Assembly: GCF_029168945.1 (NCBI RefSeq)
Contig: NC_083605.1
Location: forward strand, 38,763,280-38,827,279
Length of the DNA: 64,000 nt
DNA from: Cannabis sativa
Lineage: Eukaryota; Streptophyta; Magnoliopsida; Rosales; Cannabaceae
Direction: 5' to 3'
The notes under the pieces: model-generated
Database searches by the model: none
What the model saw: the letters and a program-made list of their open reading frames with translations, nothing else
What the model was told of the DNA's origin: nothing
Translations under genes and position numbers: made by a program
Shown here: piece after piece, positions 11,363-20,577 of the stretch
How positions within the stretch are numbered: position 1 is the stretch's first letter
How the letters are laid out: each line of letters begins with the position of its first letter

Positions 11363-11836
11363 TGGACAATATATGTTTTTCAATCCCATCTTGCCTTTAA
11401 TGTAATTGAACTGATTAGGGAACAAAGGTTTGGTTAGTATATCAGCTAGCTGCTCTTTGGAAGCCACATGAACTGTCTTGATAACTCCAGCTTGGACCTT
11501 CTCTCTTATCAAGTGACAATCTATCTCTATATGCTTTGTTCTCTCATGGAAAACAGGGTTTGCTGCAATGTGTTTAGCTGATTTATTATCACAAAACAAC
11601 AATGTTGGTCCTTCATGATCAACATTGAGCTCCTTTAAGATCGATAGCAACCAAACCACCTCACATGTCGTATTGGCCATTGCTCTGTACTCAGCTTCTG
11701 CTGAGGATCTCGAAACCGTATGCTGCTTTTTGCTTCTCCATGAAATGATAGAGTCCCCTAAGAAAATGCAGAAACTAGTTGTTAATCTCCTCGTGTCAGG
11801 GCAAGCAGCCCAGTCCGAATCCGTGTAAGCTTTCAA
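11357..11836 (-). pseudogene. Copia E RNase H domain
   Basis: This is the C-terminal part of the copia polyprotein, which degrades the RNA strand during reverse transcription. It starts in [14 protein letters not shown], the hallmark first-aspartate region. It continues with [13 protein letters not shown] (catalytic Glu region), LLFCDNKSA (third acidic residue) and the ending [13 protein letters not shown]...LADILTKPL, as in plant copia. The domain itself is open and full length, but a frameshift near 11835 separates it from RT. The stop lies within the polypurine tract. Confidence 0.88.
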
Positions 11837-12936
11837 CTGAACTTCAGATTCAGCAGGAAAATAAATGTGGCTTTCACAAAATGTAGGACCCTAAAAGCAA
11901 CATTCATGTGACTAAGTCTTGGCACATCAAGAAATTGACTCAGCTTATTTACTGAGTATGAGATATCTGGCCTTGTAATAGTCAAATATTGTAGTTTTCC
12001 AACTATCCTTCTGTATAGAGTCGGGTCTGCCAACTTCTCTTTGTCATTTTGTCCATGCTTGAGATTGGCTTCCATAGGTATGTTCATAGGCTTGCATCCA
12101 AGGTGTCCCAAGTCTTCAAGAAGCTGTAATGCATATGGTCTTTGTGACACAAATATGCCCTTGTGTGATCTAGCTATTTCAAGCCCCAAGAAGTACTTAA
12201 GATTTCTTAAATCTTTCAGTTTGAATCGGGCATTTAATTTGATTTTTAGAGCTTCCAATTCTTGAAGATCATTGCTAACAAGTATTACATCATCAACATA
12301 GACCAACAAGAATATGAAATGGCTACCAAAATGGTTAATGAACAATGAATGGTCTGTAGCCGAGTGATTAAATCCCTCATCAAACAAGGCAGTGGAGAAT
12401 TTAGCAAACCATTGCCTTGAAGCCTGCTTTAAACCATATAGTGATTTCTTTAGCTTGCATACAGGATTGTGAGGAAGCTCCCCCTTAGGTTTGTAACCTT
12501 GAGGAAGAGTCATATTAACATCCTCCTTGAGATCACCATGCAAAAAAGCATTGTTTACATCCAACTGATGCAAGTGCCAACCCTTAATTGCAGCAAGAGC
12601 AATGACACATTTAACAGTCACAAGCTTAGTAACAGGAGCAAATGTATCAGTGTAATCAATCCCCTCCTGTTGGTTGTACCCCTTGGCAACCAACCGAGCC
12701 TTCAATCTCTCAACAATCCCATCAGCATTGTGTTTGATTTTGTAAACCCATTTGCAACCAATAACATGTTGCCCTTCAGGTAAAGAAACCACAATCCAAG
12801 TGTCATTCCTTTCAAGAGCATCTATCTCATTGTCCATGACATTATCCCATTCGGGTATGCCATGTGCTTGACTAAAAAATTCACGCTCAAAGTAACTCGA
12901 AATGGCCATAACAGTTGCTCGAAAGGCAGGAGACAA
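11833..12936 (-). pseudogene. Copia E reverse transcriptase domain
   Basis: This is a full copia RT domain in one open frame. It shows WDNVMDNEIDALERNDTW at the N-side, [23 protein letters not shown], the catalytic QLDVNNAFLHGDL, KKSLYGLKQASRQW, and the intact catalytic motif LVYVDDVIL. It continues to the thumb and connection (YRRIVGKLQYLTITRPDISY). The methionine at the start of this open stretch is not a true start, because the frame is joined to integrase by a frameshift near 12940. The catalytic residues appear intact although the polyprotein cannot be made. Confidence 0.9.
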
Positions 12937-12939
12937 CCT

Positions 12940-14099
12940 GTGATAGATAACACAACAGATAAGGGGTAAGGTGTCTTTGATTTGCCATGAAAAGAGGAAG
13001 CAAAAGCATTAGTAGCAAGATAACAATGATATTCATTCAAATATGATGGCTTATGTGTTTGTCTTCCTGTTCTAGTAACAATAGAAGGGATGTGAACCTG
13101 GTTTGAATCAGATTCAGGAGTAGAGAAAAACTGTTCATTATGCAGAATGGAATTAAGGACCTGCTCAGTGTTTATATCAGAAGTGAGAACCTGTTCAGGA
13201 TGCATAACAGGCTCAGGAAAGCTCTGTGCATGTGTAATATTAGGTTCACAACTAGGCTCAGGACAAGTAGAAACTAACTGAGTATGAGTTGGCATTTCAG
13301 AGAAAAACTGATCATAGGCAGCAGGTAAATGTTCAGTTTTAATAAAAGGAAAAATATGTTCATAGAGCTGAACATCTCTTGAGTAAAAAATCTGGTTTGT
13401 GTTCAAATCCAGGAGCTTATAAGCTTTCATGCCTGGTGGATAGTCAAGAAAAACACAAGAAATAGCTCTAGGATGAAATTTTGATCTTGATTGACTCAAA
13501 GTAGATGCATAAGCAAGAAAACCAAATGTTTTTAAATGAGCATATGCTGCTGGTTTAGAGTGAATGATAGCAAAGGAGGATTTGTTTTTCAAATTAGGAG
13601 TAGGTGTCCTATTAATCAAATAAGCAACTGTGGTTATACAATCTCCCCAATAACATAAAGGAACATGAGATTGAAACAAGAGGGCTCTAGCAACATTGAG
13701 AAGATGTTGATGTTTCCTTTCAACCACAGAATTTTGTTGTGGCCTTTGGACACATGAATGATAGTGTATAATCCCTAATTTGGAAAACAAATCATTGAAT
13801 TGTAATTCCTTAGCATTATCCGATCTAAAACCTTTAATGACTTTACCAAATTGAGTCTTAACAAGTTGAATGAAATGGGGAATAATAGATTGGGCATCAG
13901 ACATATGTTTGATGAGATTGATCCAAGTAAACCTAGAACAATCATCAACAATTGTAATAAAATATCTATACCCTTCAACAGTTAGAGTGCTATAGGAACC
14001 CCATATATCAACATGGATAAGATCAAAGCAATTCTTGGCAATGTTATGATTGGAATGAATGGTAATTTCCTTTGTTTGGCATAGTGGCATATGGAACAA
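12940..14099 (-). pseudogene. Copia E integrase core and C-terminal region
   Basis: The DDE-type integrase core inserts the DNA copy. It shows HVDIWGSY (first Asp), FITIVDDCSRFTW, FRSDNAKEL (second Asp) and PQQNSVVERKHQHLL (catalytic Glu). The copia C-terminal segment follows (FHPRAISCVFLDYPPG, KAYKLLDL). A poorly conserved, Pro/Ser-rich linker then runs toward RT. The frame shifts near 14060, relative to the zinc-binding part, and again near 12940. Confidence 0.88.
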
Positions 14100-14389
14100 T
14101 GAAAATGAGAATTAGAATTGGAATTGAAATGAAAACTCAAATCTTTATTCGATGAATGAGCTTTTACACAAGAAGGATGACCCATTCTATAGTGCCAAAT
14201 GGTATCATTTGTTATTGTAGTATTAGAAAATGAATAAAACACAGAAATAGAATCATGAAAATGATTAGAATTCAAGTAATAGAGGCTGCCACATTTTTCA
14301 CCCATCCCAATCATCTTGTTCTTGACATTGTCCTGAATAACACAATTGTCATGAGTGAAAATAAAAAAGCAATTAGCTGTAGCTGTCAA
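13982..14389 (-). pseudogene. Copia E gag-pre-integrase zinc-binding domain
   Basis: The HHCC-type N-terminal domain of integrase shows WHYRMGHPS (His pair) and HCSICHYAKQ (Cys pair) at about 14070-14190. The frame is continuous upstream with protease except for the stop near 14415. Beyond about 14060 the reading is out of frame with the integrase core. Confidence 0.82.
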
Positions 14390-14413
14390 TGAATCAACAG
14401 ATAACAGATTGCA

Positions 14414-15043
14414 TTAGAAGTTAGGCACATATAAGACATTTTCAAGGACAAGGTTATTAGATAAAACAACAGTTCCAACACAAGGAATTTTGACATGCAA
14501 ACCAGTTGGTAACAAAACAGTTTTAAGATTAGAATCCTTGTAAGTTTTAGAGAATAAGTTGATATCAGGGCACACATGGTGTGTAGCACCTGTATCAATG
14601 ATCCATTTGGAATTATGAGCACGAAAATTCTTACCAACGAAATGTGACACAACTGGCTGCTCATCAGGAACAGAAGTGGTTGTCTTCTCTGCAGTTTTCT
14701 CAGCAAGGAGGGCCATGAGTTTTTGACACTGAACATTAGATAAGCTGGACACCAGATCCTTTTCTCCTGTATTATTTTCTGTCTTCTCATCATCTACACC
14801 AGTGAAATTAGCAGATGCTGAACCAGACTTATTTGGATTTCCTTTGGCATTTCGGTTTGGAAATTTTCCATGAAGTTTATGCCCAGGTGGATATCCAATC
14901 AATCTAAAACAACGATCTATAGTGTGTCCATTCATTCCACAATGTGTGCAATTGAACTTTGATCGAAATGGTTGAACTGCACCAGCAAATTGTCTAGCAC
15001 CAGTAGCATTTGAGGAATTTTCAGTATCACTCGAAGCAGTGGA
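14414..15043 (-). pseudogene. Copia E gag C-terminus (zinc knuckle) and aspartic protease
   Basis: This segment lies in frame with gag but beyond its premature stop. The zinc knuckle CTHCGMNGHTIDRC (14909-14950) fits CX2CX4HX4C and binds RNA. A polar linker leads to the aspartic protease with WIIDTGATHH (about 14580-14610), followed by VLENVLYVPN. A stop at 14414-14416 then interrupts the polyprotein. The protease active-site triad appears intact. Confidence 0.87.
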
Positions 15044-15817
15044 TCAAACAGGTCCAGAAGTGAAATTCCTTTGCCTTTCTTCTAGAACAACCGAAGCATA
15101 AGCTTTGTTCACAGTAGGAAGAGGATCTCTCATCAATATCTGTGATCTCACATTGCTGAAAGAATCGTTCAAACCAACCAAGAACTCAAGAAGTCGATCC
15201 TCCTCCTGTTGTTCGAGTATGACCTTCATAGCACCACAACTACAAATAGGTTGTGGTCTAAGCTCACGAATCTGATCCCACAACGATTTCAATCTAGTAA
15301 AATAGCTAGTCAAACTGCTTGAACCCTGCACAAGGTTCTGCATAGTCTTCTTTGCCTCAAAAATTCTCGGAGCATTCTTTTCATTGAATCTCTTATGTAA
15401 CTCAGACCAAATCTCAGCTGCATTATCAAGATACATAATGCTATCAGCTATCTCTCCAGAAATCGCATGAAGTATCCACGAAATTACAATACTGTTACAT
15501 CTGCACCAAGCATCAAAATCTTCATGTTCCTCATCTGGCTGTGGAAGCTTGCCATTGACGAACTTCATTTTGTTTCTAGCAACAAGAGCAATCATCATAG
15601 ACCTTCTCCAAGTACTGTAATTTTCGCTCCTTGTCAAGATCTTTGGCAGAAGAACTGCAGCTGGATTATCACCATTCGAAAGGAAGAAAGGATTCGATGT
15701 GTCATTGGCAGTGCTGGATCTTGAGTTCTCTCCAAGAACAGAGTATCTGTTCGAATCGTTTGATGCATTAGCAGCATGACGATTAGTTCGAGTTTGAGCT
15801 CCTCCACCACGTGCCAT
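15044..15817 (-). pseudogene. Copia E gag, N-terminal part ending at a premature stop
   Basis: The 257-codon open frame starts at the ATG at 15817-15815, about 65 bp after the primer-binding site. It has NPFFLSNGDNPAAVLL and YSTWRRSMMIAL, typical of the plant copia gag N-terminal domain. A UBN2-like helical region follows (WSELHKRF, LTSYFTRLKSLWDQI, RLLEFLVGLND). It ends at an in-frame TGA (15044-15046). The same frame stays open beyond it to the zinc knuckle, so the stop is a point lesion. Gag would build the particle around the element RNA. Confidence 0.88.
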
Positions 15818-15882
15818 TGAAGAAGAAACAAGAAATCAATGAACAGGAAAGAAGATGAAGATGAAGCCCAACCAACAATGGC

Positions 15883-15895
15883 GGCTCTGATACCA
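15883..15895 (-). promoter_or_regulatory. Primer-binding site of copia E (initiator tRNA-Met type)
   Basis: The minus strand reads TGGTATCAGAGCC, the standard plant copia site complementary to the 3' end of initiator tRNA-Met. It abuts the 5' LTR with no spacer. Confidence 0.9.
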
Positions 15896-16089
15896 TTTCA
15901 CAAATCCATAACAGAAAGAAGAAAGAGAAAACGGAGGAGAAGAACTGACTCTATTATTCAATGCTCAAAGAAAAATACTGATACATTTATGCTACTTATA
16001 GTAGCTGATGTTGGTTATAGCTGTCATAACCAACTCCCAATCCTACAACTAACTAATAACTAACCTAAACAGATTCTAACAACTTAACA
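15896..16089 (-). repeat. 5' LTR of copia E
   Basis: This is the partner of 11156-11349, with the same 194-bp length and about ten substitutions. Confidence 0.88.
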
Positions 16090-16179
16090 GCTCTATCTCA
16101 GATTTTACAGGATGCTCAAGTTATATTATTGTATTCAACTATTCATATCTAATTGTTTTTATTCTTGTACCTGGTTAAG

Positions 16180-16398
16180 GGCATGAGAAAGGAGTTCGCT
16201 CATGCGAGGGCTTTGGCTATTTCTCAAGCACAAGCTCTGCATGCTCACGATGAGATCAAGATGACTACTACAAGGTTGCACTTAGAAGTGGATGAAAATG
16301 ATAAATCCTTTTATGCCTTAACTAAAGAAGAGTTACCTTCGGCTAGCGTTCAGTACTCTAGTGACAAGTTTATGGCCTTGCACTTGTTACCATTATGA
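16180..16398 (+). pseudogene. Captured SHPRH-like exon fragment 2
   Basis: After an AG acceptor (16178-16179) the frame reads GMRKEFAHARALAISQAQ and then AHDEIKMTTTRLHL. It continues with FYALTKEELPSASV and SSDKFMALHL before a stop at 16396-16398. This helical region precedes the RING domain in plant SHPRH-like SNF2/RING proteins. It continues exon fragment 1 across the intron that copia E has invaded. The right border may include intron sequence. Confidence 0.6.
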
Positions 16399-16679
16399 AG
16401 TATTGGGTATTTTAATAATTAATGTCAGGCTCAAAGGTTGATAGATTTGTGGGTGCCTAATTTTTACATTTCTTGTGCTTCCATATAATCAGTGCTCATG
16501 TCCTAATATTTTTCATTAATCTACCTCTAGCAAATTGCAATAGTAAACAATAATAGGCTAAGTCCCTTATTCTAATTTACTTTTCTATATACAAAATTTT
16601 CTTCAAATTGGCTAGGCTAATTCCTAATTGGCTTCAAAACAAACCAAGGTTTTGTGTAAGCTAAACTAAACTCTCCATT

Positions 16680-16852
16680 AGAAAATCCAATGAGGTCACC
16701 GCTAACTGAAGAGGCAGCAGCAGCTTCTTCTTCAGCTAACACTGAACAGAAAAGTGAAAGCATACCTTAAAGTTGATGAATCGTGCTCAATTTGTTAAGA
16801 GACTTTGAGCACTAAAAAGATAGTTTTCCAATGTGAGCATATTACATGCCGT
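16680..16852 (+). pseudogene. Captured SHPRH-like exon fragment 3 (N-half of RING finger)
   Basis: The sequence reads SPLTEEAAAASSS, then after a frameshift KVDESCSIC, a stop, and ETLSTKKIVFQCEHITCRK. The spacing gives the first half of a C3HC4 RING: C-x2-C and then C-x-H-x2-C. RING domains recruit E2 enzymes for ubiquitin transfer. The stop just after the first cysteine pair and the frameshift show it is no longer functional. Confidence 0.65.
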
Positions 16853-17036
16853 AAATGAATGTTCTTTCGATCCTTTAATTTTTCTCGTTTGCAATAGCAG
16901 TGAAATATTTTTATAGTGAAAGATATTAAATGTTAGACAGTTGACCAAGTGTAAAAATTTCTGTATTCATTTTACAGAATCTACTGCCCATGCTAAGCTA
17001 AATTTGATTTGATTATTTTTTTTTATATCATTTCAA

Positions 17037-17263
17037 TATGTTTATTTGCACCGACTGAACAGAGAATACTTTGAGATAACAAAGTTCACGATTAGTGGGT
17101 AAAGTGCCCTGCTTGTAGAGAGCATACCGATATCAGGAAGGAATATTGCTTATGTTAATGATAGTCAAAGAGATTCGAGTAATTCTTCTATGATTGATAC
17201 AATTGAAGGTCTTGAAAGTAGTGCAGCATCCACCGTGGTTCAAGGTTCATAGGGAACTAAGGT
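17037..17263 (+). pseudogene. Captured SHPRH-like exon fragment 4 (C-half of RING and linker)
   Basis: The frame reads CLFAPTEQ, then KVHD, a stop, and WVKCPACREHTDI. This supplies the last C-P-x-C pair of the RING. After a frameshift it continues NIAYVNDSQRDSSNSSMIDT, EGLESSAASTVVQGS, a stop, and GTK. It ends at 17263 before a GT donor (GTATAA). RING followed by this serine-rich linker and QGS-x-GTK is the arrangement I recall for plant SHPRH-like proteins just before the C-terminal helicase domain. At least two stops and one frameshift are present. Introns are kept, so capture was at DNA level. Confidence 0.65.
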
Positions 17264-17641
17264 ATAATTCCATATTTTGTAAGTTTTTATAAATAAAACA
17301 TATATACTAGATTTAATTGCCAATATTATACAAATGCATTTGCATAGTTCTACCTTTTACTTATTTAATTATTCCTATGCTTTAATTATGGAGGCATAAA
17401 CTATGTTAGTTTCCAGATTGGGTAAATCTTACGATGTTAATAAATCATTATATTATCAAATTGAAATTTTATTCATTGTTAAGGCCATTCAAGAGAAAAG
17501 AGTAAGAAAATATGACGCTGAAATTGACAAGTATTTCATTTGATCATTTTTTTTTATGTATAAATCAAATATTGACACAATATATTATATGTAGGTCTTA
17601 GGCAACCTAATGACATTGTGTGTTGTTTTTATGTTATGCAG

Positions 17642-17695
17642 TTTATGAGAGATTTAACTATGACAAAAGATCTAAAAGAATATCTTTCGAAACAC
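17642..17695 (+). other. Possible small exon, source unknown
   Basis: This 54-bp open stretch is preceded by a good acceptor (TTATGCAG) and followed by a consensus donor (GTAAGT). One frame reads FMRDLTMTKDLKEYLSKH. I do not recognise it. It may be CACTA-derived or another captured piece. The rest of 17264-18030 is AT-rich and shows nothing else I can name, apart from a short open stretch at about 17484-17525. Confidence 0.25.
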
Positions 17696-18029
17696 GTAAG
17701 TAATTAACATATTCTTTTAAATTTGATTAATTTTAATTATCAAGAAACTTATTAATTTACTCTTATATTGAAGAATGGGTCAACTACTATACAAAGTATT
17801 TTCTAGTATAGTTTTACTTTTGTTTTTTTTTTTTACCACCAAGTATAATCTTTACCTAAATTTATAGTGAGAGCATATAGTTGTCATACTTATAACCATT
17901 AACAAAACTTATGTAAATTCATATATTATGAATTTTATGAAATATATTGTATATATCATGAATACTAATGTTGGGAAAATTTTTTAGAAAAAGAAAATAC
18001 TTTTTTCCTTCTAAAATCAATTACGGCAG

Positions 18030-18365
18030 TTGTTAAGAAACTGCAATCATTAACCTATCTTATGGGTTCTTAACCACAAAGATAGTGTAGCAATCTCGAC
18101 GGTTCAAAAGGAATCGCCAAGATTGCTACGCTATCTTGGGGGTTCCAACGTTGACATTGCACATATATTTGAGCATTTGGCACACCTATCTCACTGGTTA
18201 TATTTTGAACTGCCAAGATAGGGTACCCTATCTCAGCAATTACCAATCGTAGATATAGGTCATCATCTCTATGTCGACGGTCAAATCCTCAACGGTTGAT
18301 AATTGTTGAGATAGGTCTATCTCATGAGTTCTTATCCGCCGAGATAGGGTAATTTTCTTGTAATG
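18030..18365. repeat. CACTA right subterminal repeats and TIR
   Basis: Many copies of the same short motif as at the left end occur in both orientations (for example ATCTCGACGGTTC, GAACTGCCAAGATAGG and CCGCCGAGATAGGG). They end in the TIR AATTTTCTTGTAATG. Confidence 0.7.
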
Positions 18366-18495
18366 ACTCTCCTATCTAATTCTTATTCACAATATTGAAC
18401 AGAACTATTAGTTCAAAATATTGAATATATATACAATACATAAAAAATATACAATATAATTATAATATTTTTATTTTTACATATACAATACAATA
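18366..18495. other. AT-rich spacer
   Basis: The sequence is low-complexity, with TATACAATACA-type repeats, between the CACTA end and the Tat LTR. No gene is seen. Confidence 0.5.
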
Positions 18496-19210
18496 TGTTA
18501 TCTTATTTTTTGCACAATAACGTGTCATCTAGCTTGATGACACGTGTCTTGCATTCCTCAATCTGGGTGGATAGTTTTACACCTAGCAGCCCACAAGGAA
18601 TGATATGAAGGTCCAAGTTGTACATACATAGCAGGATGTTCGGACAAAGTCATCAAGGGACATCTGACCAGCTCGATTCTGTGATCAACTCGCATGCACC
18701 AGCCAGGAAATGTGAGTTGGCAATTTTAGTAGTGATCATTGATATCTCCTAGCTTGCATGACATGAAGTAATCCCTACTTTTGTAGGATTGTTCATACCT
18801 TCAAAGAATACAAGCAATCAGCCTATACTTCCAGAATTCCTTCATTGTAATTTTTGAAACATATTAATTTCTTATTTTTATTTCTTATTGATTAAGGGAA
18901 ACCATTCCTATGTAATGAGCCCCTATAAAATAGTCGCTTCATCTCTTTATTGGGGGACGCGAATTTATTCAGAGAGAAATAGCGATATAAAAGAGAATTA
19001 CTCATAGATCTTTTGTAATAGCTTTTGCGAGAGAATTTTTTGTTCTTATAAGTCAATATAACCAAAAGAGTAGTAGACTATTACCACTATCATGGGGCCG
19101 AACCTCTAAAAACTCTGGTGTTTTCTTTACATACAGTTCTTTGCTTCTATTTATTTTATCTAATCGCTTTAATTAAGACTCATTGTCGTTGGCTAGAAAA
19201 GAGGTCAATA
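18496..19210 (+). repeat. 5' LTR of plus-strand Tat-type gypsy element (host of later insertions)
   Basis: It begins TGTTATCT and ends near GGTCAATA (CA mutated to TA), followed by a primer-binding-like sequence. Its last 170 bp match the reverse complement of 55603-55760, including GGGGCCGAACCTC against GGGGTCGAGCCTC and TCGTTGGCTAGAA. The left border is by inspection. Confidence 0.55.
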
Positions 19211-19677
19211 TTTTGGAGCTTTCATTTAGAGAAATGAAACAACTTTTTGTCTTAAGTCATTTTATAGGATACAAGATGGAAATACATACTTGAAGGGGAG
19301 ATCAAACTGATCCAGTTAACCTAATGGTGACAGATCCAAGCTTGTAGACATCTGGAAACGCAAGAGATCCACTAGGGATAACTCCTGAACAAGTTAATAC
19401 ATAACCACCAACAGTAGGCCATGGAGTGACTTCCCCTCTGGCTGCGGTCACTCCAGGTGTACAAGAAACTAGAAATACTAGTATGGCAGCCAAGTAGACC
19501 ACTCCTGGCACTGAAGTCCCGTCCATCACAAACACTCAAAGGCTAGTTGGAGATGATACTGAACTTCAGCACTTGCGAGTTGCGTTAGGATTAATGCAAT
19601 GCCACAATAACATCCTTCACCGTGACAAGCAAGATACCTGAGTAGCTATCAATCTTTCCTTTGATGAACAAAGATGC
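19211..19677 (+). pseudogene. Tat leader and gag N-terminal fragment
   Basis: TTTTGGAGCTTTCATTTAGA just after the LTR parallels the primer-binding region of the minus-strand Tat copy. From about 19300 a plus frame with stops shows VGDDTELQHLRVALGLMQ, a gag N-terminal coiled-coil-like segment. It is cut at 19682 by the Tekay derivative and continues at 22928. A 77-codon minus-strand open stretch at 19302-19535 is an artefact. This is the start of the oldest plus-strand element in the nest. Confidence 0.55.
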
Positions 19678-19706
19678 CGGTTTGTAAAGACCGCTTAGTA
19701 CAGCAT

Positions 19707-20519
19707 TCCAAGTTTTGGCAGAGTTTGCAACGAGCAATGGGTACAAAACTGAAATTTAGTACAGCATTCCATCCTCAGACAGATGGTCAGTCCGAAAGGA
19801 CAATTCCGATATTGGAGGACATGTTACGAGCCTGTGTTATGGATTTTGAAGGCTCTTGGAATAAATATCTACCGTTGATAGAATTTTCTTACAACAACAG
19901 TTATCAGAATACGATAGGGATGGCTCCCTATGAACCGTTATACGGTAGGAAGTGTAGATCTCCCATCCACTGGGATGAGACAGGGGAGAGAAAATACTTA
20001 GGTCTGGAGTCAGTGCAGCGGACTAATGAGGCAATAGAGAAAATAAAAGCTACAATGCTTGCCTCACAGAGTAGACAAAAAAGTTATGCAGATCCGAAAC
20101 GCAGAGATGTTGAGTTCCGAGTAGGGGACCATGTATTTTTACGAGTATCTCCAATGAAGGGGATCAAACGTTTCGGGAAAAGAGGCAAGTTATGCCCTAG
20201 ATTTACCAGACCTTTCGAGATTCTCGAGAAGATAGGTCAAGTGGCATACCGGTTAGCATGGCCTCCAGCTTTATCAGCAGTTCACAACGTATTCCATGTC
20301 TCTATGCTGAGAAAATACGTTTCAAATCCCTCTCATATACTCAGTTATGAGAGCCTTGAACTGCAGCCAGATATGTCTTACGAAGAACAGCCAGTGCAGA
20401 TCCTGGATAGAAAGGATAAAGTCCTTCGGAATAAGACCATAGCATTGGTCAAAGTACTCTGGAGGAACTGCAAGGTGGAGGAAGCCACCTGGGAGCTAGA
20501 GTCAGATATGAGAGCTTAA
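19707..20519 (+). pseudogene. Chromovirus integrase C-terminal half with chromodomain-like tail
   Basis: The true coding sequence starts at about SKFWQSLQRAMGTKL. The upstream methionine at 19674 belongs to Tat and junction DNA. It shows FSTAFHPQTDGQSERTI (catalytic Glu region of gypsy integrase) and YGRKCRSPIHWDETGE. It continues with VGDHVFLRVSPMKGIKRFGK and the GPY/F-like module PFEILEKIGQVAYRL, then HNVFHVSMLRKYV. The tail reads VKVLWRNCKVEEATWELESD, as in chromoviruses, where it helps target heterochromatin. The frame is open to its stop at 20519, and a polypurine tract and the LTR follow. The first catalytic aspartates are deleted. Confidence 0.9.
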
Positions 20520-20557
20520 TATCGAGAGTTATTCAGGTTAGATTTCGGGAACGAAAT

Positions 20558-20577
20558 CCTTTTAAGGGGGGAATAGT
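20558..20577 (+). promoter_or_regulatory. Polypurine tract of the Tekay derivative
   Basis: AAGGGGGGAATAGT directly precedes the 3' LTR start (TGTAAAG at 20578). Confidence 0.8.

Larger units (their letters stand above)
11156..16089 (-). mobile_element. Short-LTR copia retrotransposon E, full length but disabled
   Basis: This 4.9-kb element on the minus strand has 194-bp LTRs, a primer-binding site, gag, protease, integrase, RT, RNase H and a polypurine tract, in standard copia order. Domains are nearly complete, but the polyprotein is broken by two in-frame stops (about 15045 and 14415) and three frameshifts (about 14060, 12940 and 11835). The LTRs differ at about 10 of 194 positions, so it is older than copies C and F. 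It is unrelated in LTR and gag to the long-LTR family elsewhere in the window. Confidence 0.92.
11151..16094. repeat. Target-site duplication of copia E (GCTCT)
   Basis: GCTCT occurs at 11151-11155 and again at 16090-16094, immediately outside the two 194-bp LTRs. This fixes the element boundaries and shows the insertion went into an intron of the captured SHPRH-like fragment. Confidence 0.85.
9812..18365. mobile_element. Gene-capturing CACTA (En/Spm-type) transposon
   Basis: The left end is CACTACTAGAAAATT (9812-9826). The right end is AATTTTCTTGTAATG (18351-18365), an inverted repeat with two or three changes. The flanking trinucleotide ACT is present on both sides (9809-9811 and 18366-18368), the 3-bp duplication typical of CACTA elements. 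Subterminal regions carry many short repeats in both orientations. No transposase is visible, so it is non-autonomous. It holds a captured 5' region and RRM exon plus several SHPRH-like exons with introns, all on the plus strand. About 4.9 kb of its length is a later copia insertion (11156-16089), so the original element was about 3.6 kb. Confidence 0.85.

Noticed and set aside
19302..19535. 77-codon minus-strand frame with a signal-peptide-like start
   Set aside because: It is opposite the Tat gag N-terminal segment, and the plus-strand reading fits gag better.
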